This document shows, in pieces, positions 5,899 to 14,066 of a DNA stretch of 14,165 bases. Made by a program: the position numbers and the translations under genes. Source of the stretch: Micavibrio aeruginosavorus. Lineage in GTDB: Bacteria > Pseudomonadota > Alphaproteobacteria > UBA9219. How positions within the stretch are numbered: the stretch's first letter is position 1; each line of letters starts with the position of its first letter. The notes below the pieces were generated by a model. That model did no database searches and was not told where the DNA came from. It saw nothing but the letters and a program-made list of their open reading frames with translations. The DNA lies in assembly GCA_020720905.1 (NCBI GenBank), contig DYNT01000001.1, positions 35,675 through 49,839 on the forward strand, given 5' to 3'.

Positions 5899-6764
5899 TA
5901 ATGCACAGTGAAGAAAAAAAAGAGCTGAACCTCTATCTCGTTCGCCACGGCGAGACGGAAGGCAATGTGCGGCGTTCGCGTTATAAGGAAGTTGCCGATC
6001 ACGCGATAAGGCTGACAGCTAAGGGGATTGATCAAGCGCATGGCGCGGGCGCTTTTTTGGCGCAGCGCCTTCGTACAGAGCATGATGCTGATCCAAAAAG
6101 TTTCGGCGCGATCCGCGTGTGGAACAGCCCCTATTACAGAACGCGCCAAACAGCGCATGGCGTTATTTATGAGCTAGGGCAGAAGTTTGATCCCGCATCG
6201 GGGATTATCACTTATCGTGAGGATCCTTTTTTGATTGAACAAAAGGCCGGTCTTTTCGATGGCCTGACGAACGAAGAATTTAAGGCGCAGTATCCCGATG
6301 AAGCAGAAAATTATAATCGCCATAAAAAGTTTTTGGGACGCATTTATGGAGCGGCTCCGTTGGGGGAAACGCGTCTGGACGTTGTGATCCGCGTCAAGCA
6401 GCATTTTCGCACGGTGATCGAAGATTATATGTCGCGCAACATTCGGCATGTGGTCATCGTGAGCCATGGCCTAACCGTTCGCGCTTATGAAATGGGGTGG
6501 ATGCGGTATGCGCCCGAATGGCTCGATTCAGAAAAGAATCCCGGCAACTGTTGGGTGCGCCATATTCATGGCTTGCGCGGTGTGGGCTATGTCGATGAAG
6601 GGTATATTTATGGCGAAAAAGCTCACCTCAACGACCCCATGGTGACGCAGCGAGAAACGGAAGGGGCGGAGCAGGTTTATATGCTTGCGCCCCAACGCCC
6701 CAACGCGATTGTGCCACATGGCATTGCTGTTGTTGATCCTTTCAAACAAAGGTGTGAGAAATGA
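5895..6764 (+). CDS. Histidine phosphatase superfamily protein (phosphoglycerate-mutase-like)
   Basis: Probably a phosphatase or phosphotransfer enzyme using a phospho-histidine intermediate; the substrate is unknown. Seen in 289 residues: LVRHGETEGN near the N-terminus (catalytic His18, Arg17), NSPYYRTRQT (77-86, second Arg pair), acidic Glu115 in LIEQKAGLFDG, and the C-terminal VSHGLTVRAYE (His191). All core residues of the family are present. The C-terminal 90 or so residues are longer than in minimal members. It lies between pheS and pheT, overlapping each by 4 bases (ATGA), so all three are likely made from one mRNA with coupled translation. An alternative ATG at 5901 has better spacing from the G-rich ribosome site; the choice changes only two residues. 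A role linked to aminoacylation (for example removing a nucleotide by-product) is speculation. Confidence 0.88.
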   Translation: MIMHSEEKKELNLYLVRHGETEGNVRRSRYKEVADHAIRLTAKGIDQAHGAGAFLAQRLRTEHDADPKSFGAIRVWNSPYYRTRQTAHGVIYELGQKFDPASGIITYREDPFLIEQKAGLFDGLTNEEFKAQYPDEAENYNRHKKFLGRIYGAAPLGETRLDVVIRVKQHFRTVIEDYMSRNIRHVVIVSHGLTVRAYEMGWMRYAPEWLDSEKNPGNCWVRHIHGLRGVGYVDEGYIYGEKAHLNDPMVTQRETEGAEQVYMLAPQRPNAIVPHGIAVVDPFKQRCEK

Positions 6765-9166
6765 AGTTCACGTTATCATGGCTTAAAGAGCATCTGGACA
6801 CGCAAGCGACGCTGGCCGCGCTGTGCGAGAAGCTGACCGCGATTGGGTTGGAAGTGGAAGGCGTGGAGGATCATGCGGCCGCGCTGGCTCCCTTCAAGGT
6901 CGCGCAGATTATCGTTGCGGATAAGCATCCCGATGCCGATCGCCTGAAGGTGTGCCGCGTTGATACGGGCAGTGAGCTAATCCAAGTCGTCTGCGGTGCG
7001 CCCAACGCTAGGGCGGGGTTGAAGACTGTTTTGGCGCGGGCGGGCGACGTGATCCCTGCAAGCGGGCAGGCGCTGAAACTTAGCAAAATCCGTGGGGTCG
7101 AATCGCAAGGCATGATGTGCTCGGCGGCTGAGCTGAAGCTGGACGGCGATGCATCGGGCATTATGGAGCTGCCGGACACAGCCTCCGTCGGGGCGCGGTT
7201 TGTCGATGTGGTGGACGTGGCCGATCCGGTGATTGATATTAACCTGACGCCTAACCGCGCCGATTGCGCAGGCGTGCGCGGCATTGCGCGGGATTTGGCG
7301 GCGGCCGGTATGGGGACGTTGAAGCCTTTGACGATTGATGTGCCGGTGGGACGCGAAGCCTGTCGCGTGGGGGTGAATCTTGATTTTCCCGTGGAGCAAA
7401 AACATCACTGCCCGCTGTTTGTGGCGCGGTCTTTGCGTGGGATCAAAAATGGCGCGTCTCCAGCGTGGTTGCAGGCGCGGCTTCGCGCCATTGGCCTTCG
7501 CCCTATTTCGGTGCTTGTCGATATCACGAATTATATCACGTTTGATTGTGGCCGTCCCTTGCATGTGTTCGATTGCGCGAAGTTGACGGGCGCTTTGCGT
7601 GTGCATCCCGCCAAAGGCGGCGAGACGTTTAACGCGCTGAACGATAAAAGCTATATGCTTGAGGCCGGTATGACGGCGATTAGCGATGACAGCGGCTTTC
7701 TTTCGTTGGCGGGCATTGTGGGCGGGCAGGCATCGGGGTGTGAGGAAACAACCACGGACGTGTTGATTGAATCGGCTTATTTCAGTCCTACGCGCACGGC
7801 GCAAACAGGGCGTGCTTTGGGGGTGACCTCGGATGCGCGTTATCGGTTTGAGCGCGGCGTTGATCCTGATTTTGTGATGGATGGCGCGGATATGGCCGCG
7901 CAGATGATTCTTGAGCTTTGCGGCAATGATCAAACGGTGGTGAGCGAGCGGTTGGTGGTTGGCGATGTGCCAACGGTCACGCATGTGATCCATTATGACC
8001 CTGCCAAGATGCTGAAGTTTATCGGTGTCGATGTCGAGGCCGATGAGCAAGAAATGAGCCTGATGCTGCTGGGCTTTACGGTCGAAAAAGCGGAAGGGCA
8101 TTGGACGATCACGCCGCCCAGTTGGCGCGGCGACGTGGAAGGCGCGGCGGATATCACGGAAGAGATTATTCGCATCAAGGGCTATGAGCATATTCCCGCG
8201 ACATCGATGCCGCGCGGTGACGTGGTGACAAGGGGCGCTTTGGATTTGATGGATCGCCGCGCTTCTTCGGTCAAGCGTGCTTTGGCTGTGCGCGGTTTGT
8301 TAGAGGCGGTGACGTGGTCGTTTATGTCCTCGCAGATTGCGGCGGCGTTCGGTCCCGTGAAGGATGAACTTCGTTTGATTAATCCTATTAGTTCTGATTT
8401 GGATGTGATGCGCTCCTCCATCGTCGGGAATCTTGTGCTGGCGGCGCGGCGCAACGCGGATCGCGGCTATGGCAATGCGGCTTTGTTTGAGGTGGGGCCA
8501 ACGTATCAAAATCAAACGCCCGAAGGGCAGGCGCTTGTCGCCACGACGCTTCGGGCTGGACAAACGCCGCGCCATTGGGCGGATAAGGCTCGCGCTGTCG
8601 ATGTGTTCGATGCCAAGGCGGATGCTCTGGCGGCTTTGGCGGCAGCAGGCGCGCCGATGGCGTCCGTGCAGGTGGAGGCGAAAGCGCCAAGCTGGTATCA
8701 CCCTGGACGCAGCGGCTCGTTAAGGTTGGGGCCTGTGTTGTTGGGGCATTTCGGTGAGGTTCATCCGGACGTTTTAGCGGCGTGTGATGCCACTGCGCCG
8801 ATGGTGATAAGCGAGGTTTTCCTTGGCAACATTCCTGCGCCGCGCAGCGCGGACACAGCCAAACCGCTTTTGAAGATGGAGGCGTTGCAACCTGTCGCTC
8901 GCGACTTCGCCTTTGTGTTGGATGAGGGCATCAGCGCGGAGAAGCTGATTGCCGCGATCAAGAAGGCGGATAAGGCGCTGATCCGCGATGTCGTGATCTT
9001 TGACGTGTATCAGGGCAAGGGCGTTGAGGCGGGCAAGAAGTCGCTGGCGCTGTCGGTGACGCTACAGCCTGCTGATCACACGCTAACGGACGGCGAGCTG
9101 GAGAGCCTTTCCACGGTCATCACGCAGGCGGCAGAAAAAGCGGTCGGCGCAGTGCTTAGAGCGTAA
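6761..9166 (+). CDS. pheT: Phenylalanyl-tRNA synthetase beta subunit
   Basis: Partner of PheS: binds and positions tRNA-Phe and edits mischarged Tyr-tRNA. Seen in 801 residues: MKFTLSWLKEHLDT, the EMAP-type tRNA-binding domain (about 43-150, with HPDADRLKVCRVDTG and VVCGAPNARAG), the B3/B4 editing core with LVDITNYITFDCGRPLHVFD, SDARYRFERGVDPDF, the B5 domain with DITEEIIRIKGYEHIP, and a C-terminal ferredoxin-fold anticodon-binding domain beginning around ARDFAFVLDEGISAEKL. Length and domain order are normal for bacteria. It begins with a 4-base overlap with the histidine phosphatase gene. No clear terminator follows. Confidence 0.97.
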   Translation: MKFTLSWLKEHLDTQATLAALCEKLTAIGLEVEGVEDHAAALAPFKVAQIIVADKHPDADRLKVCRVDTGSELIQVVCGAPNARAGLKTVLARAGDVIPASGQALKLSKIRGVESQGMMCSAAELKLDGDASGIMELPDTASVGARFVDVVDVADPVIDINLTPNRADCAGVRGIARDLAAAGMGTLKPLTIDVPVGREACRVGVNLDFPVEQKHHCPLFVARSLRGIKNGASPAWLQARLRAIGLRPISVLVDITNYITFDCGRPLHVFDCAKLTGALRVHPAKGGETFNALNDKSYMLEAGMTAISDDSGFLSLAGIVGGQASGCEETTTDVLIESAYFSPTRTAQTGRALGVTSDARYRFERGVDPDFVMDGADMAAQMILELCGNDQTVVSERLVVGDVPTVTHVIHYDPAKMLKFIGVDVEADEQEMSLMLLGFTVEKAEGHWTITPPSWRGDVEGAADITEEIIRIKGYEHIPATSMPRGDVVTRGALDLMDRRASSVKRALAVRGLLEAVTWSFMSSQIAAAFGPVKDELRLINPISSDLDVMRSSIVGNLVLAARRNADRGYGNAALFEVGPTYQNQTPEGQALVATTLRAGQTPRHWADKARAVDVFDAKADALAALAAAGAPMASVQVEAKAPSWYHPGRSGSLRLGPVLLGHFGEVHPDVLAACDATAPMVISEVFLGNIPAPRSADTAKPLLKMEALQPVARDFAFVLDEGISAEKLIAAIKKADKALIRDVVIFDVYQGKGVEAGKKSLALSVTLQPADHTLTDGELESLSTVITQAAEKAVGAVLRA

Positions 9167-9397
9167 GCGCCGCGTTATGGCGAATAGCGGCATCGGGGAC
9201 GGACAGCACAAGCGTATTGCGGTGATCGATAGTGATGGTGGCGGCGCTCGCCCTTGTGGCCGTTAGCTGATAGGCCGCATTGCGCAGGGCGCGTTACGCA
9301 CGTCCTTTAAAAGGGCGGCAACATTGTTTTGATGCTCTGTTTGAGGGCGAAGAGATACGCCCATCACGACGCTAGCGCAGGTTGTCAAAGAGGCCAT
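9156..9397 (-). pseudogene. Possible small frameshifted gene, antisense end overlapping pheT
   Basis: Read on the minus strand, an ATG at 9397 opens a frame giving MASLTTCASVVMGVSL, then LLKDVRNA, that soon stops (around 9264). A neighbouring frame then continues with plausible coding composition, ending in SVPDAAIRHNAALTL and a stop at 9156-9158, inside the antisense of the pheT end. Joining them near 9290 would need a single indel. The product is not recognised and no good ribosome site precedes the ATG. A promoter-like pair lies 49-77 bases upstream (9446-9474). The alternative is non-coding sequence with a chance open stretch. Confidence 0.22.
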
Positions 9398-9566
9398 TGA
9401 AAAATCCGTTTTTTAAAAAGAACAGGGGTTAAATTGTTGTGCTGCATTATACCCGTTTTCCTAAGCCTAAACAATAAACCCTAAATAGTTTCAAGGAAAA
9501 AATAAGGAATTTCCGGCGTTACGCAAACGCTACTGGGGCGGTGGTTCTGGGCGAGACGCTGCTTTT
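9167..9566. other. Convergent intergenic region between pheT and dapB
   Basis: About 400 bases without an intact gene. The left part (to about 9400) is GC-rich and may be a decayed minus-strand gene. The middle (about 9400-9510) is AT-rich and contains a minus-strand promoter-like pair. A short inverted repeat (GCGTT/AACGC, 9519-9533) lies downstream of dapB but has no T-run, so it is not called a terminator. No tRNA-like fold was seen. Confidence 0.6.
9446..9474 (-). promoter_or_regulatory. Sigma-70-like promoter on the minus strand
   Basis: On the minus strand TTGTTT (complement of 9469-9474) and a perfect TATAAT (complement of 9446-9451) are separated by exactly 17 bases. It would start transcription near 9438-9440, running toward pheT, into the possible small frameshifted gene or a non-coding RNA. 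The region is AT-rich, which raises the chance of a fortuitous match. Confidence 0.4.
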
Positions 9567-10298
9567 TTAGGCGATGTCTAAAACGTCATCCATCAGGTAA
9601 TAGCCAGGCTTTTGCATGGCAAGCCATACAGCCGCCTGAACAGCGCCATGAGCAAAAACGCGGCGGTCGGTGATTTCATGGGCGATGGTGATGGTCTCCC
9701 CTGTTCCTGCGAAAAGAATGGCATGTTCTCCGATAATAGAGCCTGCGCGGGTGGAGGAATAGGCTGGCGGATGGCTTCCTTCGTTGCCTTCTAAGACCGC
9801 TTTGCCAAGGGTCAGCGCTGTGCCTGACGGCGCATCTTTTTTCCATTTATGATGTTTGTCGTGAATGGCGATGTCGTAATCTTGATCTTTCAAAAGTTTT
9901 GCGGCCAGCTTCGCCATGCGCTTAACGACGACAAGGGAAAGGCTGGTGTTGGTCGTGTGTAAAACGGGAATGGTCGCGCTTACCTCGCGCAATGTGGCCA
10001 TGGTTTCTGGATCAAGGCCTGTTGTGCCAGAGAGAAAAGGTTTGCCATACTGTGCCGCAAGTTTTGCAAAAGGCGCTGTGGCGCTGGCGTGCGTGAAGTC
10101 CACAAGGACATCGCATTGTGGAAATAAAGCCTCTGGCTTATCCGTCAGGATCATGGGCGCGTCGTCCCTCATGGAAGAGACTGGTAGCGTGCGGACAAGC
10201 CCGCCGCCAAGGCAAGCTGTGGGGTGAGTTTCGATGCTGTGGGCGATGGCTTGCCCCATGCGTCCCGCATAACCGATCAGGCCAATGGTCGTGATCAT
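9567..10298 (-). CDS. dapB: 4-hydroxy-tetrahydrodipicolinate reductase
   Basis: Reduces the dihydrodipicolinate precursor with NAD(P)H to tetrahydrodipicolinate, in the diaminopimelate/lysine pathway that feeds peptidoglycan and protein synthesis; cytoplasmic. Seen in 243 residues: the nucleotide-binding loop GYAGRMG (9-15), VDFTH (66-70), SGTTG (90-94), and the substrate-binding/catalytic stretch HHKWKKDAPSGTA (149-161, with the catalytic His pair 149-150 and Lys153 in the positions known from E. coli). Then a C-terminal segment with HEITDRRVFAHGA. Slightly shorter than the usual 260-270 residues, with no missing motif. Its ATG overlaps the asd stop by 4 bases (ATGA), so the two are coupled. 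Confidence 0.96.
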   Translation of the reverse strand: MITTIGLIGYAGRMGQAIAHSIETHPTACLGGGLVRTLPVSSMRDDAPMILTDKPEALFPQCDVLVDFTHASATAPFAKLAAQYGKPFLSGTTGLDPETMATLREVSATIPVLHTTNTSLSLVVVKRMAKLAAKLLKDQDYDIAIHDKHHKWKKDAPSGTALTLGKAVLEGNEGSHPPAYSSTRAGSIIGEHAILFAGTGETITIAHEITDRRVFAHGAVQAAVWLAMQKPGYYLMDDVLDIA

Positions 10299-11311
10299 AG
10301 ATGTTCCTTGAGCAAGAGTTCAGCGATTTGCACGGCATTAAGCGCCGCGCCTTTGCGTAAATTATCGCTGACAATCCATAGGGAGAGGCCGTTTTCAACC
10401 GAGCTGTCTTCGCGGATACGGCTGACAAAAACGCTGTCTTCGCCTGCGCATTCAACGGGGGTGACAAAGCCGTCTTCGTGCTGGTGATCAATGACGGTAA
10501 CCCCTTTTGTTTTTTTCAAGGCTGCGCGTGCCTGCGCGGCGCTGATCTTTTCTTCAAACTCCACCGTGACAGCTTCGCTGTGGCCAATGAAAACAGGCAC
10601 GCGCACGCACGTTGCCGCGACCTTGATGGCGGGATCAAGAATCTTTTGGGTCTCCACGACCATTTTCCATTCTTCTTTGGTTGATCCGTCTTCCATAAAC
10701 ACGTCAATCTGGGGAATGACGTTAAAAGCGATTTGCTTATGAAAAACCTCTTTGACCAAAGCATCGTTGACATAGACGGCGCGCGTTTGGGAAAACAGCT
10801 CATCCATTGCTTCGCGCCCTGCGCCGGATACGGCTTGATAGGTTGATACGACAATGCGCTTGATCGTGGCCCTATCATGCAAAGGTTTTAACGCCACAAG
10901 CATCTGGATGGTGGAGCAGTTGGGATTGGCGATGATGTTTTTCTTTTTATAGCCTGCCAGCGCCTCAGGGTTTACTTCTGGCACAATAAGGGGAACGTCG
11001 GGATCCATGCGGAAGTGCGAGGTGTTGTCAATGACAACGCAGCCTGCTACTGCCGCGCGCGGCGCAAAGGCTTCGGATATTTTGCCGCCTGCCGAAGACA
11101 AACAAATGTCCGTTCCCTTAAAGTCGAATTGATCTAAATCTTTGACTTTTAGAACGGTGTCCTCGCCAAAGCTGACTTCGCGCCCCGTTGAGCCTCGTGA
11201 GGCTAACGCAGTGACTGTGCCAACGGGAAATTGACGCTCAGCCAATGTTTTCAGCATTTCTTGTCCTACGGCCCCGGTTGCGCCGACAACAGCCACATTC
11301 ACTTTTTTCAT
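10295..11311 (-). CDS. asd: Aspartate-semialdehyde dehydrogenase
   Basis: Makes aspartate semialdehyde from aspartyl phosphate with NADPH, the branch point to lysine/diaminopimelate, threonine and methionine. Seen in 338 residues: the Rossmann loop VVGATGAVGQE (8-18), SSAGG (72-76), NTSHFRMD, VPEVNPEAL, active-site Cys132 in ANPNCSTIQM, the conserved SGAGREAMDEL, Arg237 in CVRVPV and the catalytic His244 in FIGHSEAV. This is the longer bacterial subfamily. AAGGGG lies a few bases upstream of the ATG. First gene of an asd-dapB pair, two enzymes of the same pathway (dapA acts between them and is not in the window), divergent from the beta-oxidation gene. Confidence 0.97.
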   Translation of the reverse strand: MKKVNVAVVGATGAVGQEMLKTLAERQFPVGTVTALASRGSTGREVSFGEDTVLKVKDLDQFDFKGTDICLSSAGGKISEAFAPRAAVAGCVVIDNTSHFRMDPDVPLIVPEVNPEALAGYKKKNIIANPNCSTIQMLVALKPLHDRATIKRIVVSTYQAVSGAGREAMDELFSQTRAVYVNDALVKEVFHKQIAFNVIPQIDVFMEDGSTKEEWKMVVETQKILDPAIKVAATCVRVPVFIGHSEAVTVEFEEKISAAQARAALKKTKGVTVIDHQHEDGFVTPVECAGEDSVFVSRIREDSSVENGLSLWIVSDNLRKGAALNAVQIAELLLKEHL

Positions 11312-11350
11312 AATAACCCCTTGGATCGCTTTAATAGTTTGAGGAAGGCC

Positions 11351-11379
11351 ATGCTAGGGGAGTTTGCCTAAGAAGGCAA
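11351..11379 (-). promoter_or_regulatory. Candidate asd promoter with an inverted repeat over the -35
   Basis: On the minus strand TTGCCT (complement of 11374-11379) and TAGCAT (complement of 11351-11356) are 17 bases apart, each with four matches to the sigma-70 consensus. The -35 is one arm of a perfect 6-bp inverted repeat TTGCCT-4-AGGCAA (11364-11379), a possible operator. The start of asd is about 40 bases downstream of the -10. No lysine riboswitch-like structure fits in so short a leader. Confidence 0.35.
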
Positions 11380-11466
11380 CACCGCGTGAATACAGGGGCA
11401 GGGCGGCCAAAAGGCTTAACTGTTTTTTCAGCGTTTAGGGGGCATAAGGAGCTCTCGTCTTTTCTT

Positions 11467-11513
11467 GGAAACCAATCCGTTTCTCGCGAGCGGGTTTATC
11501 TGCTCTGGTTTCC
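11467..11513. promoter_or_regulatory. Inverted repeat in the leader of the beta-oxidation gene
   Basis: GGAAACCA (11467-11474) and TGGTTTCC (11506-11513) are perfect 8-bp inverted copies 31 bases apart, and the intervening segment contains the palindrome CTCGCGAG (11483-11490). The element sits just upstream of the ribosome site AAGGAG (11525-11530). It could be a regulator-binding site or an mRNA hairpin; no known operator was recognised. Confidence 0.35.
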
Positions 11514-11537
11514 TCCCCTTGTCTAAGGAGACTATCG

Positions 11538-13859
11538 ATGTCAAAAGAAATTCGTAAAGTGGCCGTTATTGGGTCCGGCGTCATGGGAAGCCAGATTGCG
11601 GCGCAAGTTGCGAATGCGGGCGTTCCCGTCCTTTTGCTTGATATTGTGCTGAAAGAGGCAACGGATCGTAACGCGCTGGCCAAAGGCGCTTTAGAGCGCA
11701 TGATGAAACCTGAATCCACGGCGTTTATGAGCGCTGAAGCGGCTAAGCTTGTGACGGTGGGCAATATCGATGACGATTTGCCAAAAATTAAAGAGTGTGA
11801 CTGGGTTCTGGAAGCCGTTTTGGAAAATCCAAAAATCAAAAGTGATCTTTATAAAAAGATTGATGCGCTGCGCCAGCCTGGCACGATTGTCGCGTCGAAT
11901 ACCTCCACCATTCCCTTGGCTAATTTGATTGGTGATCAGTCGCCTGCGTTTGGCAAAGATTTTATGATCACGCACTTTTTCAACCCTGTGCGTTATATGC
12001 GGCTGTTAGAGCTTATCATTGGCCCTAAAAACGATTCTGCCTCGGTTGAGCTGATGCGCACTTTTTGTGATAAGAAGTTAGGAAAGGGCGTTGTGCCGTG
12101 TCAGGACACACCGGGATTTATTGCCAACCGTCTTGGCATGTTCTGGCTGCAATCCGCCGTCAACGCAGCGATGGATTTGGGGCTGACGGTTGAGGAGGCC
12201 GATGAAGTGTGTGGAAGCCCCATGGGTGTGCCCCGCACGGGCGTGTTTGGTCTTATCGATTTGGTTGGCCTTGATCTGATGCCGCTGATTGGCAAGAGCT
12301 TGCTTTCTACGCTTGGCCCTAACGATACCTATCGCGGTTTGTATCAAGAGCCAGAGCTGTTTCAAAAAATGATCGCCGATGGCTATACGGGGCGTAAGGG
12401 CAAGGGTGGTTATTATCGTTTCAACAAGACGCCAGACGGCAAAAAGGTCAAGGAGTCTGTCAATCTTGAGACGGGCGAATACGCGCCTTCCGTCACGCCT
12501 AAAATCTCGACTTTGGAATCGGCGGATAAGGATCTGCGCGCTTTGTGCGAGGCTACGGATAAAATCGGTCAGTTCGCGTGGCGCGTTCTGTCGGAAACCT
12601 TGTGCTATGCCTTCAACCTTGTGCCCGCGACAGTGCCCGATATTACGCTGGTCGATGAGGCCATGCGCCTTGGGTATAATTGGAAGTTTGGGCCGTTTGA
12701 GCTTTTGGACAAGCTGGGCGCTGATTGGATGATGGCGCGGCTTAAGGAAGAGGGGCGCGGTGTGCCTTCCCTGATGGCCAAGGCGGCGGGGAAAAGCTTT
12801 TACCGCGTCGAAGGCGGCAAGCTGGAGTTTTTGCAAGAGGACGGAAGTTTTGCGCCGATTAAACGCGCCGAAGGCGTTCTTGTTTTAAGCGATATTAAAC
12901 GCGCGAAAAAACCGGTGGAGAAAAACGCCTCGGCGGCTTTGTGGGATCTGGGCGATCATGTTTTGTGCCTTGAGTTCACCAGCAAGGCGAACACGATGGA
13001 CAGCGCCATCTTTGCGATGATTCACAAAGCGATTGACTTGATCCAAGGCAGTGGGGGTCAGTGGCAGGGGCTTGTTGTTTATAATGAGGCCAATAACTTT
13101 TCGGCTGGCGCGAACCTTGGCTTGTTCCGTGATTGGATTAAGGCAGGCAACTTCGATGCTGTCGAAGCTTTTATCAAGGAAGGCCAAGCGGCTTATAGCG
13201 CCTTGCGCTTTGCTCAGTTCCCGACCGTGGCCGCACCAGCGGGCGCAGCGATGGGGGGCGGGTGTGAGCTCCCCTTGCATTGCTCAGCGGTGCAGGCCTA
13301 TTGCGAGGCCTCTATGGGGCTTGTTGAAGTTGGCGTAGGGCTTATTCCAGGGTGGGGCGGTTGTGCGCAAATGCTTGGACGCGCCTATAATGCGGACAGC
13401 TATGACGATGTGCCGCCGATCAACCATGTGTTTGAGCTTCTTATGACGACATGGGCATCAAAATCGGCGGCAGAGGCCAAGAGAAAAGGCTTCTTGCGTT
13501 CCTCGGATCATATCTCGATGAACCGTGATCGCTTGCTCTTTGATGCCAAGGCGCAGGTTCTTGCTTTGGGCAAGGGCTATAACCCGCCAGAGCCTTGGAC
13601 GATGACATTGCCGGGGCCAGCGGGGAAGGCATCGTTAGAGCTGATCTTAGAGACAACCAAGGCTTCGCCGCACGATATGACGATTGGCAAAATGCTGGCG
13701 GATGTCTTGTGTGGCGGCGAAGGTGGCCTGTCGGGCATTGTCAATGAAAAGCAGATTATGGATGTGGAGCGTGATGTCTTTATGAAGCTTGCCCGCACGC
13801 CCGAAACCCTCGCCCGTATCGAACACATGCTGGATAAAGGCAAAGTGCTGAAGAATTGA
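11538..13859 (+). CDS. Fused 3-hydroxyacyl-CoA dehydrogenase / enoyl-CoA hydratase
   Basis: Carries out two steps of fatty-acid beta-oxidation: hydration of enoyl-CoA and NAD-dependent oxidation of 3-hydroxyacyl-CoA. Seen in 773 residues: an N-terminal NAD-binding domain with GSGVMG (12-17), SNTSTIPL and ITHFFNP (catalytic His146); then the dehydrogenase C-terminal domain with QDTPGFIANRLG and GYTGRKGKGGYYRF. The hydratase domain follows from about residue 470, with an oxyanion-hole stretch NNFSAGANLGLF, MGGGCEL (Glu577) and GLVEVGVGLIPGWGG (Glu597), so both hydratase glutamates are kept. The dehydrogenase-first order is that of Bacillus FadN and many alphaproteobacterial proteins, opposite to E. 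coli FadB/FadJ. AAGGAG lies 7 bases before the ATG. A thiolase partner, often adjacent, is not in the window. Confidence 0.95.
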   Translation: MSKEIRKVAVIGSGVMGSQIAAQVANAGVPVLLLDIVLKEATDRNALAKGALERMMKPESTAFMSAEAAKLVTVGNIDDDLPKIKECDWVLEAVLENPKIKSDLYKKIDALRQPGTIVASNTSTIPLANLIGDQSPAFGKDFMITHFFNPVRYMRLLELIIGPKNDSASVELMRTFCDKKLGKGVVPCQDTPGFIANRLGMFWLQSAVNAAMDLGLTVEEADEVCGSPMGVPRTGVFGLIDLVGLDLMPLIGKSLLSTLGPNDTYRGLYQEPELFQKMIADGYTGRKGKGGYYRFNKTPDGKKVKESVNLETGEYAPSVTPKISTLESADKDLRALCEATDKIGQFAWRVLSETLCYAFNLVPATVPDITLVDEAMRLGYNWKFGPFELLDKLGADWMMARLKEEGRGVPSLMAKAAGKSFYRVEGGKLEFLQEDGSFAPIKRAEGVLVLSDIKRAKKPVEKNASAALWDLGDHVLCLEFTSKANTMDSAIFAMIHKAIDLIQGSGGQWQGLVVYNEANNFSAGANLGLFRDWIKAGNFDAVEAFIKEGQAAYSALRFAQFPTVAAPAGAAMGGGCELPLHCSAVQAYCEASMGLVEVGVGLIPGWGGCAQMLGRAYNADSYDDVPPINHVFELLMTTWASKSAAEAKRKGFLRSSDHISMNRDRLLFDAKAQVLALGKGYNPPEPWTMTLPGPAGKASLELILETTKASPHDMTIGKMLADVLCGGEGGLSGIVNEKQIMDVERDVFMKLARTPETLARIEHMLDKGKVLKN

Positions 13860-13896
13860 TCGATCCCAGAGGACAAAGAAAAAGCGGCCACCTGAA

Positions 13897-14055
13897 TCAT
13901 ACCAACCGCTCGATGAATTGACTTATCGAGTCGTTGGCATAAAGGGCGTTGGCTGATTTTTTGCTTTTGGCGATCCAAAATCGGGCGAAGTTTGCAAAAG
14001 CCTTATGAATCAATGGGTTAGCTGATGCCCAAAACCGAGTCAGTTTTCTTGTATT
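13897..14055 (-). pseudogene. Open minus-strand stretch of coding appearance, no start codon
   Basis: Between two minus-strand stops (codons at 14056-14058 and 13897-13899) the frame gives 52 residues, including FWASANPLIHKAF and, further on, ARFWIAKSKKSANALYAND. The two RFW-containing halves resemble each other because the underlying DNA is an imperfect direct repeat. No Met or ribosome site is present and no family is recognised. It may be a gene remnant or a translated reading of repeat DNA. Confidence 0.2.
13902..13937. repeat. Inverted repeat downstream of the beta-oxidation gene
   Basis: CCAAC (13902-13906) and CTCGAT (13909-13914) pair with ATCGAG (13925-13930) and GTTGG (13933-13937), an 11-bp interrupted stem around a 10-base loop. 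It starts 42 bases after the stop codon and could end or stabilise the transcript, but no T-run follows directly (one lies at about 13957-13962), so it is not called a terminator. Confidence 0.5.
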
Positions 14056-14066
14056 TCAATGGGTTA
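13975..14066. repeat. Two imperfect direct copies sharing CCAAAAyCGrG and CAATGGGTTA
   Basis: Copy 1 begins at 13975 and copy 2 at 14029. Both open with CCAAAA, a CG-rich step and AGTTT, and both end with CAATGGGTTA (14011-14020 and 14057-14066). The middle of copy 1 is about 8 bases longer. They look like diverged members of a short tandem or dispersed repeat. Confidence 0.4.

Noticed and set aside
6977..8191. Long open frame on the minus strand, about 400 codons, opposite pheT
   Set aside because: Antisense to a clear pheT; Arg/His-rich composition without motifs, no ribosome site.
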